From Polyangium jinanense (lineage in GTDB: Bacteria > Myxococcota > Polyangia > Polyangiales > Polyangiaceae): DNA of 64,000 bases. Positions 37,571 through 45,691 of the stretch are shown piece after piece (positions within the stretch are counted from its first letter, which is position 1; every line of letters starts with the position of its first letter). Under the pieces are notes generated by a model, which was not told where the DNA came from, ran no database searches, and was given only the letters and a program-made list of their open reading frames with translations. The stretch covers positions 1,116,001 to 1,180,000 of the forward strand of contig NZ_JAGTJJ010000001.1 of NCBI RefSeq assembly GCF_028435365.1, read 5' to 3'. The translations under genes and the position numbers were made by a program.

Positions 37571-37654
37571 CGCGCCCCGCCTCTCTTTCCAAGATGCCGG
37601 AGCGATGCGAGCCCCGCGATCCTCCGAGGTAAAACGTTACGCGGCGATGGCCGC
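37566..37654 (+). repeat. 89-bp direct repeat, right copy (authentic vanW start)
   Basis: Continuous with the intact vanW-like gene starting at 37605. TTGACG at 37567-37572 may serve as its -35 element. Confidence 0.9.
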
Positions 37655-39308
37655 CGTGGCGATCGCCTCCGGACTCGGCATCACGTGGCTGCTCTTGCCG
37701 CCCGCGCCCGACACGCCCGTCGTGCATCCCACGCCCGAGCTGCGCGTCGCCGGCATGGCCGTGCCGATGCAGGGCGACCCGGTCGCGAACGCGCTCGACC
37801 TCGTGCGCAGGTACGCCGCCGGCGAGATCACGATCAAGCTGCCCGACGGCACGGGCCGAAAGATCCGCCGCGGTGCACTCGGCGCCGAGATCGATCGCGT
37901 CCGCCTCGCCGGCTTCGTGCGCGAGGCGCTTCGCCCCGAGAGCCCCCTCCGCCGCGCGCACGACGAAACGAACCCCGGCAAGCCGCTCGACGTCCCCTTG
38001 CCGCTCATCCTCGACGCCGAGGCCGCCGTCGACAAACTCCTCGCGCTGAAGAGCGAGCTCGACGCGGCCGCGACCGACGCGTACGTCGACCTCGCGCAGA
38101 AAAAACTCGTCCCCGAGAAGGACGGCCACCGGCTCGACGTCTACGGCACGATCGCGCGCATCGACGCGGCCTTCCGCCAGGGCGCGGACGAGGTCGCCGC
38201 CGCGGTGGAAAAAGTCCCGCCGAAGCGCCGCGCCGAGCAGATGGGCAACGTCCAGTTCAGCCACGTGCTCGGCTACTTCGAGACGCGTTACACGCAAGGC
38301 GAGCGCACCAAGGACCGCACGTACAACCTGCGCCTCGCGGCCTCGAAGCTCGACGGCGCCGTCGTCATGCCCGGCGAGGTCTTCGACTTCAACGACGTCG
38401 TCGGCCCGCGCGACGAGGCGCACGGCTACCGCGTCGCGACCGTCATCGCGCAAGGCGAGCTCGTCGACGGCCTCGGCGGCGGCACCTGCCAGATCTCCGG
38501 CACGCTGCACGGCGCTGCCTTCTTCGCGGGCCTCGACATCGTCGAGCGTTACCCGCACTCGCGGCCGAGCTCCTACATCAAGCTTGGTCTCGACGCGACC
38601 GTCGTGTACCCGACGATCAGCTTCCGCTTCCGCAACCCCTTCGACTTCCCGATCGTCCTGCACGAGACGGTCTCGAACGGCGTCGTGCGCGCCGAGATCC
38701 TCGGTCCCGAGCGCCGCCACACGGTCACGTACTTCCGGCGCATCGACGAGGTCCTCCCGTTCGAGGAGGTCGAGCGCCAAACACCAAAACTCCCCGAGGG
38801 CATGCGCGTGCTCGCGCAGCGCGGCATCCCCGGCTTCAAGACCACGAGCTCGCGCGTCGTGCGCGACGGCGCGCACGCGCTTCGTTACAAGTGGAGCGAC
38901 TCGTACCCGCCGACGGCGCAGATCATCAACGTCGGCACGGGCCCGAAGGAGCTCGAGGTCAACGCGAAGGACGACGAGCACCCCGAGTACGTCGTGGACG
39001 AGTACCTCGTGGTCACGCAGGGCCCCGACATCCGCACGCCGGGCGTCACCGAGGCCCAGCCGGGTGGCGGCACGATCGAGAGCCGCGAGCCCGGACCGAC
39101 GGGCAAGCCGGGCTACTACGAGAAGCTCGGCTTCTCGCACTACCGCAGCAAGGACACGGCCGAAGGCGCGAGCGAGGGCGAGGCGCCGGCGGCGCAGCCT
39201 GCCTCGGCGGAGTCGAAGGACGAGGGCAAGGCCAAGAAGCCCGAGGACGACAAGGGCAAGAAGAAGAAGCGCAAGAAGAAGAAGCCCGCGGCCGAGAGCG
39301 GGACCTGA
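37605..39308 (+). CDS. VanW family protein (YoaR-like), membrane anchored
   Basis: A 567-aa protein with an N-terminal membrane helix (MAAVAIASGLGITWLLL). Residues about 60-215 resemble the peptidoglycan-binding-4 region that precedes VanW domains. The VanW domain follows (about 220-400): YFETRYTQGERTKDRTYNLR, VVMPGEVFDFNDVVGPR, GGGTCQISGTLH. A G5-like beta region and a Lys/Ala-rich tail end the protein. VanW proteins are extracytoplasmic, linked by name to vancomycin clusters but of unsettled biochemical role. Its 5' end is the target of the cassette insertion. Confidence 0.88.
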   Translation: MRAPRSSEVKRYAAMAAVAIASGLGITWLLLPPAPDTPVVHPTPELRVAGMAVPMQGDPVANALDLVRRYAAGEITIKLPDGTGRKIRRGALGAEIDRVRLAGFVREALRPESPLRRAHDETNPGKPLDVPLPLILDAEAAVDKLLALKSELDAAATDAYVDLAQKKLVPEKDGHRLDVYGTIARIDAAFRQGADEVAAAVEKVPPKRRAEQMGNVQFSHVLGYFETRYTQGERTKDRTYNLRLAASKLDGAVVMPGEVFDFNDVVGPRDEAHGYRVATVIAQGELVDGLGGGTCQISGTLHGAAFFAGLDIVERYPHSRPSSYIKLGLDATVVYPTISFRFRNPFDFPIVLHETVSNGVVRAEILGPERRHTVTYFRRIDEVLPFEEVERQTPKLPEGMRVLAQRGIPGFKTTSSRVVRDGAHALRYKWSDSYPPTAQIINVGTGPKELEVNAKDDEHPEYVVDEYLVVTQGPDIRTPGVTEAQPGGGTIESREPGPTGKPGYYEKLGFSHYRSKDTAEGASEGEAPAAQPASAESKDEGKAKKPEDDKGKKKKRKKKKPAAESGT

Positions 39309-39341
39309 CAACCTCCACGCGTCGGGGTACCCTCCGCCGCC

Positions 39342-40343
39342 GTGCTCTCCCCCCACGTACGCTTCGAGGGGTTCACCGCGACGGACTGGGTCCGCGTCCT
39401 GTCGCTCTTCCGGCCGCGTCGCACCACGGGCGAGCTGCGTGATCCGAACCGCCCGCGCGGCGGCGTGATCGCCATCCACGACCGCGGCCGCCTGCGCAAG
39501 CTCCTGCACACGAACGTGGGCCGCCTCGGGATCGAGGACATCGAGTGGCCGATGACGGCCGAAGAGCTCGCGAAGCGAAACGACGCGAGCTTCTGCATCG
39601 TGCTCGAGAGCGGCACGCTCGAACGGATCATGGAGCGCTTCGCCTCGCGCTCGCGCAAGGGCGACGACCTCGCGGCGCAGACGGTCACGCTCTTCTCGCT
39701 CGCGCAAACCGAGCTCGCGGCGGGCCGTCTCTCGGCGTGGCCGCTGCGCCTGCGCGGCGTGCCGATCCCGACGTCGGGCATGGTGCGCACGAGCCTCGAC
39801 GCGGTGTGTCCGATCGGCAAGGCGATGGTGCTCGGCATCTTCGAGGGCGGCGAGCTCTGGACGAGCGTGGCGCTGCGTCGTGGTCAGGATGGGATCAGCT
39901 TGATCCTCGGCCCCGACGAGATCCGCGGCGACATGGGCCTGCTCTCGGGCGACTGGCGCCGCGACTACCGGCACCTGTCGCATGCGATCGAGGATCGTGT
40001 CGGGCCGATCGCGTTCGGCTGTTATGCGGAGACGGCGACGTTCCGCGCGCTCGAAGTGGACCCGAGCCCCGGCGCGTGGGCGCGTGCGGCGTTCGTGCGC
40101 GACATCATTCTTTCGCCGTTGCCTGCGCCGATGGCGATTCCGCTGGGGATCGACGCGAGCCGGGCGGCGTTTTTGGCGGTGCGCAAGGTGATGGAGCGGG
40201 TCGATTCGAATGGCGTGGTGGCGGGGTCGATCGAGCGATTGTGGGATCGGGCGGCGAAGAGCGCGCAGCATGGAGAGCTCGAAGAGATGCTCGGCTTCCA
40301 TCCGCTGGAGCTCTTGCGGAAGCTGCTCGTGCGGGACGATTGA
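39342..40343 (+). CDS. Conserved-looking 333-aa protein, function unknown
   Basis: GTG start at 39342, 33 bp after the vanW-like gene and therefore probably co-transcribed. A single globular protein with mixed helices and strands (DASFCIVLESGTLERIMERF, then GELWTSVALRRGQDGISLILG). No signal peptide, membrane segment or catalytic motif is recognised. Base composition and codon use are chromosomal. Confidence 0.65.
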   Translation: MLSPHVRFEGFTATDWVRVLSLFRPRRTTGELRDPNRPRGGVIAIHDRGRLRKLLHTNVGRLGIEDIEWPMTAEELAKRNDASFCIVLESGTLERIMERFASRSRKGDDLAAQTVTLFSLAQTELAAGRLSAWPLRLRGVPIPTSGMVRTSLDAVCPIGKAMVLGIFEGGELWTSVALRRGQDGISLILGPDEIRGDMGLLSGDWRRDYRHLSHAIEDRVGPIAFGCYAETATFRALEVDPSPGAWARAAFVRDIILSPLPAPMAIPLGIDASRAAFLAVRKVMERVDSNGVVAGSIERLWDRAAKSAQHGELEEMLGFHPLELLRKLLVRDD

Positions 40344-40377
40344 CCTAGCGCCGCATCACGAATAGCTCACGACGTAA

Positions 40378-40929
40378 ATGAAGGAATCGGACGTCCCCCT
40401 GGATTTTGAAGAAGAGTCCCGTCGACTCTGGAGCGAATACCACGCGGCGCGCGATGCAGACTTTGCCGGCTACGACTTCGAGGCGGTGAGCTCGAAGCTC
40501 CGATCGCTGCGCCGGAAGGCCTCGAACCGCGGATTGACCGTGATCGTTCAGCAGCTCGGCGATCTCGCAAATTACGTCTCGCTCGCGAAGAAGAAGCAGC
40601 AGACGCCCGAGCAGCGTTTGCGCTCGTACTGGCCGGCGCTCATTCCGTCGGTGATCGAGGCGGCGCTCCATCAAGCCGAGGAGGCGTTGAAGGAGAACTC
40701 CGTCCCGAAACTTCGCCGCGCCATGACTGCCTTGCGCTGCACCGAACAGCCCGAATACCTCGCGGAGATCGCCGAGGAGGGGCTCGCCGAGGAGTTCGCG
40801 CCTCACATCCCTGGCGCGGTGGAGGACGAAGGCATGCTCGTCCTCTCCGCCGAGCACGAAGCGCTCATCGAACGAGGGCGTGTCATGCTCGGTCGGCTAC
40901 ACGCTGCCGTCGGCGGACGGCGCGCCTAG
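40378..40929 (+). CDS. Helical 183-aa protein, function unknown
   Basis: Almost entirely helical (FEAVSSKLRSLRRKASNRG, and VIEAALHQAEEALKENSV). No family recognised. It ends inside a long palindrome that also contains the stop codon of the convergent gene. Confidence 0.55.
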   Translation: MKESDVPLDFEEESRRLWSEYHAARDADFAGYDFEAVSSKLRSLRRKASNRGLTVIVQQLGDLANYVSLAKKKQQTPEQRLRSYWPALIPSVIEAALHQAEEALKENSVPKLRRAMTALRCTEQPEYLAEIAEEGLAEEFAPHIPGAVEDEGMLVLSAEHEALIERGRVMLGRLHAAVGGRRA

Positions 40930-40965
40930 AACATCGAGCGGTTGTCAAACCGATCGATGTTCTAG
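40926..40965. terminator. Bidirectional terminator palindrome
   Basis: CTAGAACATCGA (40926-40937) and TCGATGTTCTAG (40954-40965) form a perfect 12-bp stem, with a second small stem (CGGTT/AACCG) in the loop. It includes the TAG stop codons of both convergent genes. Confidence 0.75.
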
Positions 40966-42170
40966 CGCCGCAAGAGCCGATCCCAGAAGGTGCGCGGGAG
41001 CCCCAGGACCTCCGCCGCATGCCTGGGGTCCACGCGGTAGGGGCTCTCCTTGCCCTCGAAAAAGCCATGCTCGGCGATCAAGTGCACGATGAGGCCGGGT
41101 CCCTCGAGCTTCGCGCCCGTGCGGCGGTTCTCGATCATGAAATCGAACGAACCCCAGGCGGTATTGGATGTGCAAAGCCAAGGGCATCGCTGATATCCGC
41201 CCCAGTGCCTCAATCGAACACGAAACCTGCCGATCACGTCACCGCCCTCTTCCCACTCTCTCTTCCGAGAGCCGAGTGCCGCACGGACGATCTCGCGAAT
41301 ACGGCCAGCGACATCGGCGGGGGTGACCCCCAGCGCTGCCAGCGTGCTCGCGTCCTCCTTCAGCACGTCCCCGAGGCGCTCCGCCTCTCCCAGGAATCCC
41401 GCCGTGGAGAGCACGCCCGGTCGCATCAGCTCTTCGACACGCCCCGACGTCACCAGCCAGGCCTGTTGCCACGCGACGACCGTCGAGCGCACCATTTTGT
41501 GGATTTCCTCGACGACCTTGGTCCCGAGCCCGATGGCGCCGAACCGCGGACGCATGGCCTCGGCCGCAGCGCGCTCGTCGAAGAGCATGGATAATTCGGC
41601 AAGAAACCTCGGCGGGGCCTCGAACTCGTCGTCGCCGATTTCTTTGCGTGCGAGAGCGATGTACCGCTCGACCTCGGCGCTCGTCCCCAGGTCCTCGCGG
41701 AGGGGAATCTGGAGCTGCCCGATCAAGAGGCATTCTCCGTCGCTGTCCACGATCCGCCTGCCATACACCCTGGGCCCGAGCGTCTCGAGTTTCTTCTCGG
41801 CGGCCTCGCGACGCGTGCCGAAACAAAGGATCACCCTCGATTCCAAACTCAGCCAGCGGCCGCCATGACCGCCTGCGACCTCGATCCCGCGCGCGACGGT
41901 GCGAATTTCATCGATGCGCTCCATCGAGATCTCCGCCAGAGGCAACGAGAGGGTTCCGATCAGTCGGTACTCCTTGTATGGGTCGACGTGGCTGCGAAGA
42001 AAGTCGAGGACCTCGGCCCGCTCTTCTTCGGTGAGCGAGCGAGAGAACGAGCAACCGAATCCATGAACCTCGACGCTCTCGGCCGGCTCCCCGCGGGACG
42101 CGGCGGGCTCCCCCACGAACCAGTCCATGAACCCGGGGATCTCCTCGATGTCGGAAGGGTACGTGGCCAT
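40962..42170 (-). CDS. Unknown 402-aa protein, third gene of an unknown operon
   Basis: ATG 42170 has GAGG five bases upstream and lies 7 bp after the neighbouring stop codon; the frame is open further left but with poor composition. An N-terminal Asp/Glu-rich region (ATYPSDIEEIPGFMDWF) leads into an alpha/beta region (RVILCFGTRREAAEKKLE) and a C-terminal part with FDFMIENRRTGAKLEGP and LIVHLIAEHGFF. No family recognised. The C-terminal pattern recurs in proteins of unknown function found beside toxin or effector genes, but I cannot assign a role. Confidence 0.55.
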   Translation of the reverse strand: MATYPSDIEEIPGFMDWFVGEPAASRGEPAESVEVHGFGCSFSRSLTEEERAEVLDFLRSHVDPYKEYRLIGTLSLPLAEISMERIDEIRTVARGIEVAGGHGGRWLSLESRVILCFGTRREAAEKKLETLGPRVYGRRIVDSDGECLLIGQLQIPLREDLGTSAEVERYIALARKEIGDDEFEAPPRFLAELSMLFDERAAAEAMRPRFGAIGLGTKVVEEIHKMVRSTVVAWQQAWLVTSGRVEELMRPGVLSTAGFLGEAERLGDVLKEDASTLAALGVTPADVAGRIREIVRAALGSRKREWEEGGDVIGRFRVRLRHWGGYQRCPWLCTSNTAWGSFDFMIENRRTGAKLEGPGLIVHLIAEHGFFEGKESPYRVDPRHAAEVLGLPRTFWDRLLRR

Positions 42171-42177
42171 TGCTTCC

Positions 42178-42864
42178 TCATCGAGTCGCAAGTCGCCCAT
42201 CCGCGCCGCAAGTCCACCACCCCGGTTGAACGGCGTCGACGATGTCTTTCGCGGTCGCCAGCGAATACCCGAGCTGTGCTCGAAGATACTTGATGGCATC
42301 CACGCGCCTCTTCTCTTCGAGAATCGCCAGCATGCCCTCCCGCACTCCCCGTGGCACGCGCTCCAGCGCTTCGCGACGTCGTCGCTCGGCTTGCTCCACC
42401 AGATGTCGTTCGAGCTCTCGCGCGTCTTCTGGCGACCCGTGGGCTCTGAGGCCGGTCACGACTGCGCACAGTCCTTCGTGATGAAGGAGAACGATGGCTG
42501 GAGCGGTGACTCCGATCAGCGTGGCGTCGAAACCAAGATCGACGTCGAGCTGAACGTCATCCCATTCGTCATGTCGAACGTGAATCATTTGCAAGCCGGC
42601 CGAATACGCGGAATCACCAACGACATAAACGTCCCCGTCGACCGCCTCGATCAGCCGTTCGAGGTGCGAGGCATCTTCGGGATCGAAGGTCGCCCACGCT
42701 GGCGTCGTGCCGCACATCCGCAATGCTTCGACCATCCGGTCGGGACTCACGAGAGCCCTCTCGTCGAGAACTGCCTTTGCATCTGGCAGGAGGTCGCGTG
42801 CGCGGGACAGCACCAGAAAATAATCGACCGTCCGAGAAAGGTGTTCTGCCATGGGGACGCTCAT
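42178..42864 (-). CDS. Unknown 228-aa protein with L7/L12-like C-terminal tail
   Basis: The start overlaps the stop of the upstream gene (ATGA at 42864-42861). The N-terminal 150 residues are mixed alpha/beta without a recognised family; the last 30 (VDAIKYLRAQLGYSLATAKDIVDAV) match the pattern of the ribosomal L7/L12 C-terminal domain, where a helix pair with GxxLxxAK is found. Such tails also occur in small proteins of unknown function. Confidence 0.55.
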   Translation of the reverse strand: MSVPMAEHLSRTVDYFLVLSRARDLLPDAKAVLDERALVSPDRMVEALRMCGTTPAWATFDPEDASHLERLIEAVDGDVYVVGDSAYSAGLQMIHVRHDEWDDVQLDVDLGFDATLIGVTAPAIVLLHHEGLCAVVTGLRAHGSPEDARELERHLVEQAERRRREALERVPRGVREGMLAILEEKRRVDAIKYLRAQLGYSLATAKDIVDAVQPGWWTCGADGRLATR

Positions 42865-43463
42865 CGCCGCAGCGTAGCCTCCTCCATCTCTGCCGCCATT
42901 GCCTTCACGGCCCTGCTGGCCGCCTCGAGCCCGATGTGAGGGTGAGCTTCACGAAAAGCTTGAATGGCCGCCATCGTCTTGCCCTCCCTCAACAACGACT
43001 CGACGCGATCCTCTGGAGCTTGCGGCGGAGCGGGCGCGCGGGCCTCCTTATAGGCCTGCGATGAGATCAGGGAGACGAAGCGGTTCGCCAGGTGCGCGAG
43101 GGCGGACGCGGGTCCTTTCTCGATGGCATTGAAATACCCGGCGGCGTCTTCTGCCAAGATCACGGTCTTGCCGGCCCTGCCCTTCTCCTCGGGCGTGGGC
43201 CGTGAATTGGACGGCTTTGGCACCGCACCCCCGATGAGCGAAAGCCAGCGAGCCTCTTCGGGCGACCCTCGGGGGACAGGCTGGCCGTTTGCGTAAAACT
43301 GCGTCTTGCCCTCCTGATGGCTCCGGATGGACCAATCGAGGAAGAGCTCGACCCGAGCTCCGTCCTGGTCCACGGCGTGAAGAACGAGAGAGCCGCCGTC
43401 CATCGCCATGGCGCCGTCCGTGAGCTGGATCGCCGTCGACAATCGTTCGCTGTCGCTGGTCAC
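42861..43463 (-). CDS. Unknown 200-aa protein with L7/L12-like C-terminal tail
   Basis: First gene of a three-gene minus-strand operon. The N-terminal half is beta-rich (LVLHAVDQDGARVELFLDW); the C-terminal 45 residues (GKTMAAIQAFREAHPHIGLEAASRAVKAM) again resemble the L7/L12 C-terminal helix pair and are similar to the tail of the next protein. No signal peptide. Function unknown. Confidence 0.55.
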   Translation of the reverse strand: MTSDSERLSTAIQLTDGAMAMDGGSLVLHAVDQDGARVELFLDWSIRSHQEGKTQFYANGQPVPRGSPEEARWLSLIGGAVPKPSNSRPTPEEKGRAGKTVILAEDAAGYFNAIEKGPASALAHLANRFVSLISSQAYKEARAPAPPQAPEDRVESLLREGKTMAAIQAFREAHPHIGLEAASRAVKAMAAEMEEATLRR

Positions 43464-44156
43464 GACATCCTCCCCCTACCCTTGTAACGCGCCTTCCGAC
43501 GCATCACCACTGCCATGAAGCGGGACCTACACACCAGCACAAGGTAAGTTCACCCGGATGCCTCGTCGACGAGACCCCGGAGGAGATCGGACCTCGTCGG
43601 GTGCCTGGTCGACGAGGCCCCGACGAGGTCCGATCAGGGCCGGGGTCTCGCGGACGAGGCACCCGACGGAGTCCGATCAGGGCCGGGGTCTCGCGGACGA
43701 GGCACCCGACGGAGTCCGATCAGGGCGGGGGTCTCGGCGGCGAGGCAAGCGACGGAGTCCGATCACGGCCGGGGGCTCGGCGACGAGGCAAGTAGCGGAG
43801 TCAGGAGCGGAAGCGGCAAGTGGAAGCGGCAAGCGGGTACGCACAAGATCAAGCGTCGACCACGTGACGCGAGGCGCCTCCGATCGTCGCATGCCCTCAC
43901 GATGGAGGAACCCGTAGAAGACTCGGAAGCACAGAGGGACCTCGGCGCAAGCCATGAGGGATGCATCTCCCGCATGGTGAACTCGGATTCCCCGTAGAGG
44001 TTGGACGCCGATAACGCTCGCTCACGCTGTGGCGATTCGGTGTTGGGGCAGAAGGGACTTCTGCCGCACGAGCTCAAGAGTACCCAGCTGTCTTGATCTG
44101 CCGCGGACGAAAGCCTACCGTGCGAGATGAGCTGCGACGGGAGGGAGGGGCCGCGC
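43464..44156. other. Intergenic region with 43-bp repeats
   Basis: About 690 bp between divergent genes. It contains the tandem repeat at 43611-43804 with an inverted partner at about 43555-43610; the remaining part (43805-44110) shows nothing I can interpret. Confidence 0.6.
43555..43804. repeat. 43-bp tandem repeat with an inverted partial copy
   Basis: Units start at 43611, 43653, 43696, 43739 and 43782 (last one partial). A typical unit begins GACGAGGCACCCGACGGAGT and ends in GGTCTCGCG. The 56 bp just before (43555-43610) read as the reverse complement of a unit, so a long imperfect hairpin with 43611-43660 is possible. It contains open frames but their composition does not suggest coding. 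Confidence 0.75.
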
Positions 44157-45128
44157 GTGACGGAAGACGCGAACAAGGAGATGGCAGCATCCGTCGATGC
44201 GCTCGCCTGGCGAGCGCGCGTCGAGGAGCTGGAGGGGCGCGTGGTCGCGCTCGAAGCGGAGCTCGAATCCGCGCGAGGGGCGCTCGCCAGCGGACCGAGG
44301 AGTGCCGTAGAGGAGCGAGGCGTCAACCTCAACATCCTCCAGGCGCTCGTCGATCATGCCCCCTCGCCGATGTACGCCAAAGATCTGCAGGGGCGCCTCA
44401 TCCTGGTCAACCAGCATTGCGCAAACTTCTTTGGAATGGAGAAGGCAGAGCTGCTCGGCATCATCGATCGGGACCTTTTTCCACCTGAGTTTGCAAAGGT
44501 CATCGAGGCGTCCGACGCCACGGTCCTCGCGACAGGGAAATCGGTCGAGGCCGAGGACACGATCCAGCACCCCCAGGGCGAACGCGTCTTCCTCACGCTG
44601 AAGTTTCCGATCTTCCACCAGGGAACCATCGTGGCGATCGGCGTGACGGCCACCGATGTTACCGCCCGCAAGCAACTCGAGACACAAGAAGCCGCAGTCC
44701 GGGACAGGATCATCGCGGCCCAGAAGCAGACGATCCGTGAGCTCGTCACGCCGCTCCTGCCGATCGAGCGCGGGGTCGTGGCCATGCCGCTCGTCGGCGC
44801 AATCGAAGGGGAACGAGCCGAGCAGATCCTCGAGACGTTGCTCGCGGGCGTCGCAATGCACGCGGCGACCATCGTGATCATCGATATCACCGGGGTCCGG
44901 GAGATCGACGAGCAGGTGGCCCAGGCGCTCGTGCAAGCCGCGCAGGCCACGCGGCTGCTCGGCGCGCAGGTGGTGCTTACCGGCATCAAGCCGGCCATCG
45001 CGCAGACCCTCGTCGACATGAACGCAGACATCACCGGGATCATCACGCGCAGCACGCTGCGAAGCGGTATCGCATATGCGCTCGGAACCATCGCGCGGCC
45101 GGGGGCAATCGCGCGCGTGGGAAAGTGA
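44157..45128 (+). CDS. PAS-STAS regulatory protein (RsbR-like)
   Basis: A 323-aa protein counted from GTG 44157, which has GGGAGGGAGGGG upstream; ATG 44127 is the alternative. Order: coiled coil (RVEELEGRVVALEAELESA), PAS domain (about 60-170, FFGMEKAELLGIID), linker helix and STAS domain (about 200-310, with VIIDITGVREIDEQVAQAL). This is the layout of stressosome RsbR paralogues. At the position of the phosphorylatable Thr after the conserved Asp the protein has Glu252, so it may mimic the phosphorylated state or be insensitive. No RsbS or RsbT gene is adjacent. Confidence 0.85.
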   Translation: MTEDANKEMAASVDALAWRARVEELEGRVVALEAELESARGALASGPRSAVEERGVNLNILQALVDHAPSPMYAKDLQGRLILVNQHCANFFGMEKAELLGIIDRDLFPPEFAKVIEASDATVLATGKSVEAEDTIQHPQGERVFLTLKFPIFHQGTIVAIGVTATDVTARKQLETQEAAVRDRIIAAQKQTIRELVTPLLPIERGVVAMPLVGAIEGERAEQILETLLAGVAMHAATIVIIDITGVREIDEQVAQALVQAAQATRLLGAQVVLTGIKPAIAQTLVDMNADITGIITRSTLRSGIAYALGTIARPGAIARVGK

Positions 45129-45265
45129 GCCCGCGTGGGTCTTGGTGACCTACATCCGGCACTTGGTGCGCGCGGGCAGCTCTGGCAGTCCCCTTTCGCC
45201 CGTCGCAAGGACATGATACGGGGCGCATGATGAACTTGTTTGAACCGAAACAAGCGAGCATTTCG

Positions 45266-45691
45266 ATGCACCGGCGCGCGAACCATCCCCCCGTCTGGCT
45301 CTTCCTTGCGCTCATCGCGCTCCCCGCATGCGGGGGAGGGATCGAGGGGGTGCGCGCGCGCGCTCCTACGGATCTTCAGTGCGACCCACAATCCATTCAG
45401 GTGCGTCCAGCATCCCCGTCGGGGCCACCCGCGGGGCCGTACTACGCCGAAGGGTGCGACAAACTCTGGCGCTACGTGAGCCCGCCGGGCGGGAATACGG
45501 AAGGGACCGACGTGAAGGCAATCATCACGAAGCAGGCGACCTTCGATCTTTCGTGCAGCGCCGAGCAGCTCAAGTTTTCGACACTCAACGCCGATACGTT
45601 CGGCGCAGAGGGGTGCGGGAAGAAGGCGAGCTACATCCTCGATTGCCCTGTCGGCGGCTGCAAGGCAGTGCAGAACACGCAGGCCCAGTAG
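45266..45691 (+). CDS. Cys-containing lipoprotein
   Basis: A 141-aa lipoprotein: MHRRANHPPVWLFLALIALPAC has a clear lipobox (LPAC). The mature part holds two related Cys modules, GPYYAEGCDKLWRYV and FDLSCSAEQLKF...GAEGCGKKASYILDC, a pattern seen in many small myxobacterial lipoproteins. ATG 45227 is in frame but gives an overlong n-region. Function unknown; outer-membrane association likely. Confidence 0.65.
   Translation: MHRRANHPPVWLFLALIALPACGGGIEGVRARAPTDLQCDPQSIQVRPASPSGPPAGPYYAEGCDKLWRYVSPPGGNTEGTDVKAIITKQATFDLSCSAEQLKFSTLNADTFGAEGCGKKASYILDCPVGGCKAVQNTQAQ

Larger units (their letters stand above)
35504..37654 (+). mobile_element. 2.06-kb two-protease cassette bounded by an 89-bp direct repeat
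   Basis: 35504-35592 and 37566-37654 are 89-bp copies (87 identical) of the DNA around the vanW start: TTGACG element, ribosome-binding region and the first codons. Between them are a 145-aa unknown, a cysteine protease, a serine protease and a 42-aa product, all on the plus strand and closely spaced. The copy at 37566 leads into an intact vanW gene; the copy at 35504 ends in a short fragment. The structure is what site-specific insertion at the vanW start with preservation of the gene would leave. No recombinase is inside; the integrase immediately to the left may act in trans. That last point is inference. Confidence 0.65.

Noticed and set aside
35504..37654. Toxin-antitoxin module in the protease cassette
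   Set aside because: Neither the 145-aa nor the 42-aa product resembles a known toxin or antitoxin, and two proteases of different folds do not fit a two-component module.
36582..40301. A 1239-codon minus-strand open frame over the protease cassette and vanW
   Set aside because: Spans several genes with proven motifs on the other strand; repetitive Arg/Ala/Asp composition without a domain.
43601..43795. Open frame in the 43-bp repeats
   Set aside because: The repeat period is 42-43 bp, so the same DNA is read in changing frames; no ribosome-binding site or domain.
43555..43804. CRISPR array
   Set aside because: Units are contiguous 43-bp tandem copies without unique spacers, and no cas genes are present.
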